DNA from: Pedococcus aerophilus
Lineage (GTDB): Bacteria; Actinomycetota; Actinomycetes; Actinomycetales; Dermatophilaceae
Assembly (NCBI RefSeq): GCF_039532215.1
Contig: NZ_BAAARN010000001.1
Span: 247,035 to 311,034, forward strand
Direction of reading: 5' to 3'
Length of the DNA stretch: 64,000 bases
Part shown: piece by piece, positions 39,139-47,445 of the stretch
Layout: every line of letters starts with the position of its first letter
Position numbering within the stretch: the first letter of the stretch is position 1
Notes under the pieces: generated by a model
What the model saw: the letters and a program-made list of their open reading frames with translations, nothing else
Database searches by the model: none
What the model was told of the DNA's origin: nothing
Position numbers and translations under genes: made by a program

Positions 39139-40620
39139 GTGACCCACCCCGCCTCCCCACCGTCGCAGCGCAGCACCGTCGGCGCCGACGACACCGACAC
39201 CCCGGACCCCCGACGCTGGAAGGCGCTGGCCGTCTGCCTCGTGGCCGGGTTCATGACCCTGCTCGACGTGAGCATCGTCAACGTCGCCCTGCCGAGCATC
39301 GAGCAGGGGCTGTCCGCCTCGTCGAGCGACCTGCAGTGGGTGGTGTCGGGGTATGCCCTGACGTTCGGGCTGGTGCTCGTGCCCGCGGGGCGTCTCGGTG
39401 ACGCGACCGGTCGACGGCGGATGTTCGTCGCCGGGGTCGTCGTGTTCGGTGTCGCCAGCCTCCTGTGCGGGCTCGCGACGAGCAGCGCCCTGCTAGTCGC
39501 CGCGCGCCTGCTCCAGGGCATCGGCGGCGGCCTGCTCAACCCGCAGGTGTCGGGGCTCATCCAGACGTTGTTCCGGGGTTCCGAGCGCGCGCGGGCGTTC
39601 GGCATGCTCGGGGCGACGATCGGCATCTCCACCGCCGTCGGCCCCATCGCCGGAGGCGTCATCCTCAGCCTGCTCGGGGCCGACGCGGGCTGGCGCTGGA
39701 TCTTCTTCGTCAACCTGCCCGTCGCCGTGGCCGCCGTCGTCCTCGCCCTGCGATGGATCCCGGCCGCCGAGGCGCGCGAAGGTGCCCGCAGGCGCCAGGA
39801 CCTCGACCCCGTGGGCGTCCTCCTGCTCGGTGCCGGGGTCCTCGCCCTGCTGCTGCCCCTGGTCGAGAGCGGCCGTGGCGCCGCCTCAGCGGCCGTGCCC
39901 GGGTGGGTGGCTGCCGTGGGTGCCGCCCTGCTCGCGGTGTTCGTGCTGTGGGAGCGCCGGTACACCGCGCGCGGCCACACCCCGCTCGTGGACCTGCGCC
40001 TGTTCCGCCTGCCGGGCTACGCCTCCGGCGCCATCGTGGCGACCGTCTACTTCTCCGGCTTCACCGGGATCTTCTTCGTCCTGACGATCTACCTCCAGCA
40101 GGGACTGGGGTACTCCGCCCTGCTGGCCGGCCTGGCCGTCACCCCGTTCGCCGCCGGGTCCGCGGTCATGTCGGCGGTGGGTGGGCGCCTGGTGCCCCGG
40201 TTCGGGCGTTCGCTCGTCACGTGGGGACTGGTCCTCGTCGTGGTGGGCCTGGTCGCGACCGATGTCGTCCTGTCCACCGTGGAGGGCCCTCGCACCGGGT
40301 GGTATGCCGCGCTGCCGCTGCTGCTCGCCGGCCTGGGCAGCGGGATGGTGATCTCCCCGAACATCACCCTCACCCTCGCGGACGTGCCGGTCGAGCGGGC
40401 GGGGACCGCCGGTGGCGTGCTGCAGACCGGTCAGCGCATCGGCACCGCCGCCGGCATCGCGCTGGTCGGGACGGTGTTCTTCGCCGCGGCGAAGGACGGT
40501 GGGGCGTCAGGCGCGGCGCTGTCGCTGCGGGTCGCCACAGGTCTGGTCGTGCTGTCGCTGGTGGCCAGCCTCGCCGACGTCTGGCTCCGTCGCCGGGCGA
40601 ACGGCGAGGTGGCCGCGTAG
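39139..40620 (+). CDS. DHA2-type MFS exporter (about 14 helices)
   Basis: This 493-residue transporter shows family signatures: FMTLLDVSIVNVALPSIEQGL (helix 1, motif D1), GRLGDATGRRRMF (motif A) and LLNPQVSGLIQTLF. The 14-helix layout is that of proton-driven multidrug or metabolite exporters such as EmrB. The GTG was chosen because it gives a 38-residue soluble tail before helix 1, and a GAGGAT hexamer (39127-39132) lies six bases upstream. Substrate unknown. Confidence 0.85.
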   Translation: MTHPASPPSQRSTVGADDTDTPDPRRWKALAVCLVAGFMTLLDVSIVNVALPSIEQGLSASSSDLQWVVSGYALTFGLVLVPAGRLGDATGRRRMFVAGVVVFGVASLLCGLATSSALLVAARLLQGIGGGLLNPQVSGLIQTLFRGSERARAFGMLGATIGISTAVGPIAGGVILSLLGADAGWRWIFFVNLPVAVAAVVLALRWIPAAEAREGARRRQDLDPVGVLLLGAGVLALLLPLVESGRGAASAAVPGWVAAVGAALLAVFVLWERRYTARGHTPLVDLRLFRLPGYASGAIVATVYFSGFTGIFFVLTIYLQQGLGYSALLAGLAVTPFAAGSAVMSAVGGRLVPRFGRSLVTWGLVLVVVGLVATDVVLSTVEGPRTGWYAALPLLLAGLGSGMVISPNITLTLADVPVERAGTAGGVLQTGQRIGTAAGIALVGTVFFAAAKDGGASGAALSLRVATGLVVLSLVASLADVWLRRRANGEVAA

Positions 40621-40654
40621 CGGACCACGCGCCATCCGGTGCGCCGAGGTCAGG

Positions 40655-41602
40655 TCACTCGATCCGCAGCGCGGAGAGCACGCGGTTGAACGAGCTGGTC
40701 ACCCCGAACTCCGACGCCACGCGGCTCATCAGGACCGGGTCGGCCACCTGGGTCGGCAGGGCCATGTCGACCTCCTCGACCGGGGCGTCGGGGGCCACCT
40801 GGACCACCTTGGGCGCGACGTCGAGGTAGGCCGCGCCGGCCTCGAGGCGGGCCCGCTGGGCGCCCTTGATCTCGGGGTCACCGCTGTCGACGGCCGCACG
40901 CAGCGCCACGAGCGTCCCGTACTTCTCGATGAGCTTGGCGGCGGTCTTCTCGCCGATCCCAGCCACGCCGGGCAGGCCGTCGCTGGTGTCGCCGCGCAGC
41001 ACCGCCATGTCCGCGTACGCAGGACCGTTGGCCACGGCGTACTTGGTCTGCAGGAACGCCTCGTCGACGAGGTCGGGGTCCCGCACGCCACCGCGCGCGG
41101 TGTAGATGACGCGCACGTTCGCCGCGTCGTCGACGAGCTGGAACAGGTCGCGGTCACCGGTGACGACGTCGATCGCCATCGTGCCCTTGTGCCGGGCGGT
41201 GAGGGTGCCGATGACGTCGTCCGCCTCGAAGCCGTCCGCGCCCAGCCGCGGGAAACCCAGCGCCTGCAACGCATCCCGGATGACGGGCACCTGGGGGGTC
41301 AGCAGCTCGGGGGACTCCTCCTCGGCGAGCGAGCCGTCGACGAGCCGGTGCGCCTTGTACGTCGGGATGGCGTCGACCCGGAACGCCGGCCGCCAGTCGT
41401 TGTCCCAGCAGGCGACGAAGTGGGTCGGCTGGTGGGTGCCGATGAGCGAGGCGATCATGTCGAGGAAGCCGCGGATCGCGTTGGTGGGCGGCTCCGAGTC
41501 GTCCTTGCGCTGGTCCGGCACGCCGAAGAACGCGCGGAAGTAGAGCGAGGCGGAGTCGAGCAGCATGAGGCGTCCGGTCGGCGCAGAGGTCATGCGGCCC
41601 AT
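40655..41602 (-). CDS. 5'-3' exonuclease (FEN-like)
   Basis: The 315-residue protein matches the 5'-nuclease domain of DNA polymerase I as a separate gene, like Rv2090. Metal-binding acids are in MLLDSASLYFRAFF, FEADDVIGTL, VTGDRDLFQL and LRGDTSDGLPGVAGIG, the last with the helix-hairpin-helix. It removes RNA primers or flaps during replication and repair. ATG 41593 (three codons in) is an equally good start. Confidence 0.93.
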   Translation of the reverse strand: MGRMTSAPTGRLMLLDSASLYFRAFFGVPDQRKDDSEPPTNAIRGFLDMIASLIGTHQPTHFVACWDNDWRPAFRVDAIPTYKAHRLVDGSLAEEESPELLTPQVPVIRDALQALGFPRLGADGFEADDVIGTLTARHKGTMAIDVVTGDRDLFQLVDDAANVRVIYTARGGVRDPDLVDEAFLQTKYAVANGPAYADMAVLRGDTSDGLPGVAGIGEKTAAKLIEKYGTLVALRAAVDSGDPEIKGAQRARLEAGAAYLDVAPKVVQVAPDAPVEEVDMALPTQVADPVLMSRVASEFGVTSSFNRVLSALRIE

Positions 41603-41642
41603 GCTGCCACCACGAGGGGGTCTGCCTCAGTAGGCTGCCTCC

Positions 41643-42065
41643 GTGGAAGACCTCGATCGACGCATCGTCACCCTGCTGCGCTCGGACGGTCGGATGAGCT
41701 ACACCGACCTCGGCAAGGCGATGGGCCTCTCGACGTCCGCCGTGCACCAGCGGGTGCGGCGTCTGGAGGAGCGCGGCGTGATCAAGGGCTACACCGCGAT
41801 CGTCGACCACACCGCGCTCGACCTGCCGCTCACGGCGTTCATCTCCATCAGCCCGCTCGACCCGGCCGCGCCCGACGACATCCCCGACCGGCTGCGCGAC
41901 ATCGGTGAGCTCGAGGCCTGCCACTCGGTCGCGGGGGAGGAGAACTACATCCTCAAGGCGCGTGTGCGCACCCCCGGTGACCTCGAGGTCCTGCTGGCCC
42001 GCGTCCGCGCGGCCGCCAACGTCGCGACCCGTACCACCGTCGTCCTCTCCACCCCCTGGGAGTAG
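41643..42065 (+). CDS. Lrp/AsnC-family regulator
   Basis: The 140-residue protein has an N-terminal helix-turn-helix (MEDLDRRIVTLLRSDGRMSYTDLGKAMGLS) and a C-terminal RAM ligand-binding domain (TAFISISPLDP to RTTVVLSTPWE). Lrp/AsnC proteins usually bind amino acids and work as octamers. Target genes are unknown; the lysine genes 6 kb away are a possibility only. The GTG lies six bases after TAGGCT (41631-41636). It diverges from the exonuclease gene. Confidence 0.92.
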   Translation: MEDLDRRIVTLLRSDGRMSYTDLGKAMGLSTSAVHQRVRRLEERGVIKGYTAIVDHTALDLPLTAFISISPLDPAAPDDIPDRLRDIGELEACHSVAGEENYILKARVRTPGDLEVLLARVRAAANVATRTTVVLSTPWE

Positions 42066-42086
42066 CGAGCCTCCCCGGTGCTGCGC

Positions 42087-42120
42087 GTCGTCGCGGCCCA
42101 CCTGGCGACCGGCCGACGAC
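42087..42120. terminator. Imperfect hairpin between AsnC and APH genes
   Basis: GTCGTC plus GGCC pair with GGCC plus GACGAC across a 2-nt bulge and a 12-nt loop. It lies between two convergent genes and could end either transcript. The stem is short, so confidence is low. The 95-bp gap shows nothing else. Confidence 0.35.
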
Positions 42121-42160
42121 CACCTCTGCCTCCGACCCGCTCAGCTCGTGCTCGGCGCGG

Positions 42161-42934
42161 TCACCGATCAGCTGGGCTGGTCGTCCGGCGGCAGGCTTCC
42201 CGCCAGGTGTCCTTGTTTGCGGCGATGAAGTCGGTGGTGGTGCGCCAGTGCCCACCGTGACCCGCGACGTACATCGAGGCCCAGGGTTCGCCACCGTTCC
42301 GGTGGGAACGCAGGAGCAGGTCGTGCATCGCCTCGGCCCTCCGGACCAAGGTGGCCGGCAGGCGGGCCCGCAGGCCCGCGTCCGCGCCATACCCGTCGAG
42401 GAACGCCACCACCCGGTCAGCCGCCAGCGCCACGTCGGCGTCCGGGAAGAGGTGGCCGAACGAGATGGTGGCGTAGGCGAGGTCCCACAGCCGCGTCGAG
42501 GGCCCCGCTCCGTCCCAGTCGATGAACACGATGCGGTCACCGTCGATGACGAGGTTCCAGGCAGCACAGTCGTTGTGGCACACCAGGTCCGGGTCCGTCG
42601 CCGGCAGCAGCACCGGCCAGTCCGGCGGCACCTCCAGGCCCTCGCTGGCGTCGTGGATGGACCGCAGCAGCCGACCCACCGAGCGGACGAGATCCGGGTC
42701 CAGTGGGCCGAGGTCCATGGCCAGCTGCCCGGGGACGTGCTCCAGCACCAGTCGCCCCTGATCGTCACGACCATGGACCTCCGGCACGTCGATCCCCTTG
42801 GCCCGCAACGCCTGCAGGTACTCGACCGTGCGTCCGCTCGTCGGCAGCCACGGCTTGCGGACGGTGTCCCCGATGCGCACGACCCGCCCCGACGCGTTGC
42901 CCCCGGCCAGCAGCTCCTCACCCTCGGTCATCAC
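42161..42934 (-). CDS. APH/choline-kinase-like phosphotransferase
   Basis: This 257-residue protein has the APH catalytic loop CHNDCAAWN (Asp as base) and the metal motif IDWDGAG. LEHVPGQLAMD is the hinge. Families with this pattern phosphorylate aminoglycosides, sugars or small alcohols; resistance should not be assumed. A minus-strand TAGGGT (42941-42946) lies six bases before the GTG, and ATG is the second codon. The 160-bp gap beyond the start, up to 43097, shows no feature. Confidence 0.82.
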   Translation of the reverse strand: MMTEGEELLAGGNASGRVVRIGDTVRKPWLPTSGRTVEYLQALRAKGIDVPEVHGRDDQGRLVLEHVPGQLAMDLGPLDPDLVRSVGRLLRSIHDASEGLEVPPDWPVLLPATDPDLVCHNDCAAWNLVIDGDRIVFIDWDGAGPSTRLWDLAYATISFGHLFPDADVALAADRVVAFLDGYGADAGLRARLPATLVRRAEAMHDLLLRSHRNGGEPWASMYVAGHGGHWRTTTDFIAANKDTWREACRRTTSPADR

Positions 42935-43096
42935 CCGCCCACCCTAGGGCGGCGAGGGGAGGCGACCAGTCGGCGACAAGCCCCGTGTCGGCACCACGCG
43001 CCCCGTGCTCAGGAGACTGCGCACCCCGCCTCGGTGTGTCGTCGGCTGGTCGACGCAGGACCGGTGTGCAGCCTTGCTCACCGGGACGCCCCGGGG

Positions 43097-44059
43097 TCAG
43101 GAGGCTGCGGCCACGGCGCGGTCGGCGTCCTCGACGATGAGGGCCATGTTCATCATGGCTGCGGCCCGCACCCCGGCGCCGGCCGCGTGGATCACCTGGG
43201 CCATCGGGTCGGTGACGTTGCCGGCGACGTGGACGCCGGGCACCGAGGTCTGACCACCCATGGGGTCGCCGGGGACGTGTCGCCCGACGACGGTCTCGCC
43301 CATGAGGAAGTCCACCGGCTCGACGCCGAGCGACTCCAGGACCGCCGACCGCGCGGTGAACCGCGGTGCGAGGACGACCGCCTCGCAGGGCACGACGACG
43401 GCATCCGAGTCCGCCTCACCCACCTCGACACCGGTCAGTCGACCCTCCTCGGACACCAGGCGGCGCACCGGTCCCGCCACCACCCGGACCCCGACCGCAG
43501 CCAGGCGAGCTGCCTCTGCCGCCTCCGGTGCCGCCTGCCCGTCGAGCACCAGCGTCACATCGTCCGACCACTGGGTGAAGTGCAGGGCCTGGTGCGCCGA
43601 CATCGGGTTCGTGGCCAGCACGACCAGCGCCTTGTCGCGCACCTCGTAGCCGTGGCAGTACGGGCAGTGGATGGCCGAGGTGCCCCAGTGCTCGCGAAGG
43701 CCCTCGATGGGAGGGAGCTCGTCGACGAGGCCGGTCGTGACGAGCAGCCGCCGGGCCGTGAGCACGTCCCCACCGGAGAGGGTGACCTCGAAGCCACCCT
43801 CGACGGCGCGCGCCCCCTGCGCACCCTCGAGCCGGAACCGGCCGCCGAACCCGAGCAGCTCGCCCCGGGCGATCGCGAGCAGCTCGCGCGGCGCCATGCC
43901 GTCGCGGGACAGGAAAGAATGGACGCCGTGAGCCGGGGCGTTGCGCGGCTCGCCGGTGTCGAGCACGAGGACGTCCCTACGGGCGCGGGCGAAGGTCGTG
44001 GCGGCGGCGAGACCTGCCGGGCCGCCGCCGATGATGATGACGTCGTGGTTCGTTTCCAT
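43097..44059 (-). CDS. Thioredoxin reductase-like flavin oxidoreductase
   Basis: This 320-residue FAD protein has the dinucleotide loop IIGGGPAGLAAA, the redox motif CPYC in AIHCPYCHGYE and a final FAD site VAGNVTDPMAQV. It resembles stand-alone TrxR-like NAD(P)/FAD enzymes, several of which serve as dithiol oxidases or flavin reductases rather than true TrxR. The partner is not known. ATG 44059 was preferred to 44071 because it gives the compact N-terminus ETNHDVIIIGGG. It diverges from an XRE-cupin gene that may regulate it. Confidence 0.88.
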   Translation of the reverse strand: METNHDVIIIGGGPAGLAAATTFARARRDVLVLDTGEPRNAPAHGVHSFLSRDGMAPRELLAIARGELLGFGGRFRLEGAQGARAVEGGFEVTLSGGDVLTARRLLVTTGLVDELPPIEGLREHWGTSAIHCPYCHGYEVRDKALVVLATNPMSAHQALHFTQWSDDVTLVLDGQAAPEAAEAARLAAVGVRVVAGPVRRLVSEEGRLTGVEVGEADSDAVVVPCEAVVLAPRFTARSAVLESLGVEPVDFLMGETVVGRHVPGDPMGGQTSVPGVHVAGNVTDPMAQVIHAAGAGVRAAAMMNMALIVEDADRAVAAAS

Positions 44060-44104
44060 GACATCCACCATGCCGAGCCACCGACGGAAACGACAAGGTA
44101 TGTT
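44051..44104. promoter_or_regulatory. Divergent control region, reductase and XRE gene
   Basis: CGTTTCC (44051-44057) and GGAAACG (44086-44092) form an inverted repeat spaced by 28 bp, covering both promoter zones. TATGTT (44099-44104) ends six bases before the XRE ATG. The adjacent HTH protein is an obvious candidate to bind here (inference). Confidence 0.4.
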
Positions 44105-44110
44105 GCCGAC

Positions 44111-44707
44111 ATGGCAAACGACCCCCTGGCCGATCTCGGACCTCGGCTCCGGCGGCTGCGGACCGCGCGCGACCTCACCCTGTCCCAGGTCGGCGACGAG
44201 ACGGGGCTGTCCGTCAGCACGCTGTCGCGGCTCGAGTCCGGTGGGCGCCGGGCGACCCTGGAGCTCCTGCTGCCGCTGGCTCGCGTCTACGGCGTCACCC
44301 TGGACGAGCTCGTCGACGCCCCCGCCACCGGGGACCCGCGCATCCACGCCAAGCCGATCGAGGCCTACGGCGGCACCATCGTCCCGCTGACCAACCGGCC
44401 CGGGGGAGTGCGCGCGTTCAAGCACGTGATCCGCCCGGCCACGCGCTCGGTCCCCGACGCCAACACCCACGAGGGCTACGAGTGGCTCTACGTCCTCGAC
44501 GGCCGGCTGCGCCTCGTCCTCGGCGAGCACGACGTGGTGCTCGGCCCGGGAGAGGTCGCGGAGTTCGACACGCGGGTGCCGCACTGGTTCGGCTGCGCCG
44601 ACGACCAGCCGGTCGAGATGCTGAGCATCTTCGGACCGCAGGGCGAGCGCATGCACGTGCGCGCCAAGCCGCGGGCGAGGTCGGCCGGGGCCAAGGACGA
44701 CGGCTAG
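44111..44707 (+). CDS. XRE-family regulator with cupin domain
   Basis: The 198-residue protein has an N-terminal XRE helix-turn-helix (RRLRTARDLTLSQVGDETGLSVSTLSRLESG) and a C-terminal cupin barrel (YEWLYVLDGRLRLVL to VPHWFG). Such regulators sense small molecules in the cupin pocket. It starts 51 bp from the divergent reductase gene. The TAG stop is shared on the opposite strand with the stop of the GH15-like gene (CTAG, 44704-44707). Confidence 0.9.
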   Translation: MANDPLADLGPRLRRLRTARDLTLSQVGDETGLSVSTLSRLESGGRRATLELLLPLARVYGVTLDELVDAPATGDPRIHAKPIEAYGGTIVPLTNRPGGVRAFKHVIRPATRSVPDANTHEGYEWLYVLDGRLRLVLGEHDVVLGPGEVAEFDTRVPHWFGCADDQPVEMLSIFGPQGERMHVRAKPRARSAGAKDDG

Positions 44708-45930
44708 GAGGTCGGCGCCTCGAGCTCAGCCAGGGTGAGCACCACCAGGCTCGCGGTCCAGACCAGCGGGGCCGGGCCGGCAGGCGCACCGCTGCGGGTC
44801 ACCTTCTCCGGCAGCGACCCGTATGGCGTCCGGTGGGCCTCCAGCCAGTCGAGCCTCGCGTGCGCGGCACGGTCGCGACCGGACGCCGCGGCGGACAGCG
44901 CGAGGAGGGCGGTCTGCGGGGTCCACGAGGCCCCGCCCTTCTTGACCCACTGCACCCCCGGGGCCACGCCACCGGCGGGCTGGGCGGCCTCACGCTGGTA
45001 GCGCCCCACCGCAGTCCGGACCGCCCGGGTCATCGACTCAGGCAGGTCGGCCTCGGCCGTGAAGGGGGGCAGCAGCATGACGACGGCGGCGTCGAGCCCG
45101 CCGGAGTCGCCGAACCGTTCGTACACCGGACCCATCTCGCGCTGCACCGTCCCTGCGAGCCGGGCCACGGTGGCCCGCACCCGCTGCGACGGCCCCAGGT
45201 CACCGGTCGCGACGTAGTCACGGCTCGCCGCGGCCAGCCCGGCGAGCATCGGCGCCACCGTCCCGAGGGAGGTCCGGCTGACACGCACCTCCCAGTAGTC
45301 GGGGGAGGGCGGGGGCAGATCGTCACCGCCGTCGACGAGACGGGTCAGGGTGCGGACGCACCGGTCACGCAGCTCGGCCGCGGAAGGCGGCACCCCGGCA
45401 GGGCTGTCGCGACGGACCTCGGCCAGTGCCCACAGCACCCACCCGCAGCCATCGGACTGGCGCGGGCGGTCGGTCAGCGGCGTTCCATCGAGGGCGTACC
45501 TCGCCTGGAACCCGACCGCAGGGTCGAACTCCAGTCGCGCCATACGGTCCAGCACCGAGGCCGCGTCGGAGGCGTGGCCGGTGCGGCTCAGGGCGACCGC
45601 GGCGAACGACCCGTCACGGGGCCAGAAGTAGCCCCAGGGCCCACCCGGACCAGCCGACACGGTGCCGTTCGCCTCGAGGTGCGCCTTGACGTCGACGAGG
45701 GCCCAGCGCGACATGTCCGCCCAGGCGGTGTCGGCGCCCGGGACGGTGCCGGTCTCCACCCAGCGACGGTCGGCGTTCTCCTGGCCGTTGTCGGCGTACG
45801 CGGGGGCTGCGCGGTAGCCCGGGGCGGTGATGAGCTTCTCCTCGGGCGGCATGGCCTTCGGGCCAGCGGCTGCGCCACCGACCAGGGCCGCGACGGCGAG
45901 GACCACCGGCACCACGAACCGTCGCCGCAC
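44704..45930 (-). CDS. Secreted GH15-like (six-hairpin) glycosidase
   Basis: An arginine-led signal peptide (RRRFVVPVVLAVAALVGGAAAG) is followed by an alpha-helical barrel domain similar to glucoamylase-type GH15 proteins: GPWGYFWPRDGSFAA, QSDGCGWVLWALAE, PDYWEVRVS and RFGDSGGLDAAVV. A PRD motif carries a likely acidic residue and E in DYWE another. Polysaccharide degradation outside the cell is plausible. At 408 residues it is shorter than full glucoamylases. The GTG start follows a GGAGGGG ribosome site. Confidence 0.75.
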   Translation of the reverse strand: MRRRFVVPVVLAVAALVGGAAAGPKAMPPEEKLITAPGYRAAPAYADNGQENADRRWVETGTVPGADTAWADMSRWALVDVKAHLEANGTVSAGPGGPWGYFWPRDGSFAAVALSRTGHASDAASVLDRMARLEFDPAVGFQARYALDGTPLTDRPRQSDGCGWVLWALAEVRRDSPAGVPPSAAELRDRCVRTLTRLVDGGDDLPPPSPDYWEVRVSRTSLGTVAPMLAGLAAASRDYVATGDLGPSQRVRATVARLAGTVQREMGPVYERFGDSGGLDAAVVMLLPPFTAEADLPESMTRAVRTAVGRYQREAAQPAGGVAPGVQWVKKGGASWTPQTALLALSAAASGRDRAAHARLDWLEAHRTPYGSLPEKVTRSGAPAGPAPLVWTASLVVLTLAELEAPTS

Positions 45931-46068
45931 GTCGCACCCCTCCGACTCGTCGGCCGACCGCTGCGGTCGGGCTCGGCGCCCACGCTAGTTCGCGCCGACG
46001 GCAGATCGGGCGAAGTCGCCGACATTTCCAAGGGGCGCCCACCCTGCGGACGGACGGTCCGGCCTGCC

Positions 46069-46560
46069 TCAGCGGGCGATGGCCGCGACGGTCGCCCGGG
46101 TCGCCTCGACGAGGTCCGCTGGTGCGAGCGAGAGGTCGAGGCCCCGGTGCCCGCCGGAGACGTAGACGACGTCGAACGCGCTCGCGCTCTCGTCGAGGAC
46201 GGTCGGCAGGGCCTTCTTCTGGCCGATGGGGGAGATGCCTCCGACGACGTACCCCGTGCTGCGCTCTGCTGCCGCAGGGTCGGCCATGGCGACCTTCTTC
46301 CACCCCAGCGCCGCGGCGACGGCCTTGAGGTCGAGGCTGCGGTCGACCGGCACGACCCCGACGGCCAGCCCGCGCTCGCCCTCGACGAGCAGGGTCTTGA
46401 ACACCTGCCCGGGCGGCACCGACAGCGCGGCCGCGGCCTCCAGTCCGTAGGAGGCCGCGGCCGGGTCGTGCTCGTAGGGGTGGACGCCGAAGGACACCCC
46501 GAGGCGGGTCAGCGCGGTCGTCGCCGGCGTACCGGCACCGCTCTCACGACGCTTGCCCAT
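46069..46560 (-). CDS. ybaK: Cys-tRNA(Pro)/prolyl deacylase, YbaK type
   Basis: The 163-residue YbaK/EbsC protein hydrolyses mischarged Cys-tRNA(Pro) in trans. Signs are PPGQVFKTLLVEG with the key lysine, VPVDRSLDLKAVAAALG and GGISPIGQKKALPTVLDE. Length and motifs are complete. It lies alone on the minus strand, 60 bp before bioY in coordinates, without an obvious own -10 element. Confidence 0.93.
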   Translation of the reverse strand: MGKRRESGAGTPATTALTRLGVSFGVHPYEHDPAAASYGLEAAAALSVPPGQVFKTLLVEGERGLAVGVVPVDRSLDLKAVAAALGWKKVAMADPAAAERSTGYVVGGISPIGQKKALPTVLDESASAFDVVYVSGGHRGLDLSLAPADLVEATRATVAAIAR

Positions 46561-46620
46561 GGGGATGTGTGGGTAGCGGTGCGGGTATGGCGCGCGGTCG
46601 GGTCCGGGAAGCGGCTGGGG

Positions 46621-47232
46621 TCAGCGCTTCTCGATGCGCTTCACGAGCGCCCAGACCGCGGGGAAGAGCCCTGCCGCCGCGAGCACCTTGAGGCCGTCAC
46701 CGATGAGGAAGGGCACGACACCCTTCGCCAGGGCGGTCCCGAAGTCCATGCCCGTGGCCTCCATCAGCCACGGGACACCGGCGGCGTAGATGAGGATGTT
46801 GCCCACGACCATCGTCATCGCGGTCCTGGCCACCGTCCGGTCGCCGCCACGCTGCGCGAGCGCACCGACGAGGGTGGCTGCCAACAGGTAGCCGACGACG
46901 TAACCGAACGTGGCGCCGCCGAAGCCCTCACCGTGACCGGCGAACCAGTTGACTCCGAGGCCGCCCGCGACGAGGTAGGTGGCAAGGCTGAGCAGCGCAC
47001 GGATCCCGCCGAGGGAGGCACCGGTCAGCAGCACCGCGAACGTGCCGAGGGTCAGGGGGACGGGGGTGCCGGGCAGCGGCACGCTCCACTGGGCCAGCAG
47101 GCCGATGAACCCGGCGCCGGCAGCGACCAGGGCCAGGTCTCGGGCCAGCACACCGGCAGTGGCCGGGACGCCGGCGACGGCGGGGACGTAGTCGGCGAGG
47201 ACACGCTTGCGGGGGAGGGCGATAGCAGTCAC
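46621..47232 (-). CDS. bioY: Biotin transporter S component BioY
   Basis: BioY is the biotin-binding membrane subunit of an ECF transporter. The 203-residue protein has six hydrophobic segments, with VPLPGTPVPLTLGTFAVLLTGASLG as the family signature. No bioM/bioN genes are nearby, so it may use a shared ECF module or work alone. A minus-strand TAGGTT (47239-47244) lies six bases before the GTG. The cell would then be able to import biotin. Confidence 0.93.
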   Translation of the reverse strand: MTAIALPRKRVLADYVPAVAGVPATAGVLARDLALVAAGAGFIGLLAQWSVPLPGTPVPLTLGTFAVLLTGASLGGIRALLSLATYLVAGGLGVNWFAGHGEGFGGATFGYVVGYLLAATLVGALAQRGGDRTVARTAMTMVVGNILIYAAGVPWLMEATGMDFGTALAKGVVPFLIGDGLKVLAAAGLFPAVWALVKRIEKR

Positions 47233-47384
47233 GGGAGCAACCTAGCGAAGCCGCGCGCCGCGGCATACCGACGTCTCACGTCGACCACGTCACAACGGCG
47301 CGTCGCACGCGGGAGTGCACGCCGCAGGGTCGGGTGGACGGGGCGGGTGAGCAGGTCGCGGACGGCACGGTGCGGACAGCACGC

Positions 47385-47412
47385 CGCCCCCGTGCCGGGC
47401 GGCACGGGGGCG
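47385..47412 (-). terminator. Terminator of kamA
   Basis: A perfect 12-bp stem (CGCCCCCGTGCC and complement) with a GGGC loop lies 33 bp past the kamA stop. The 213-bp gap between kamA and bioY has no gene. Confidence 0.8.
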
Positions 47413-47445
47413 ACGGTGTCGACACCACTCGGGAGGACCCCCCGG

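Noticed and set aside
42161..42934. Aminoglycoside resistance gene
   Set aside because: The APH loop is shared by many sugar and small-molecule kinases; nothing here points to drug resistance.
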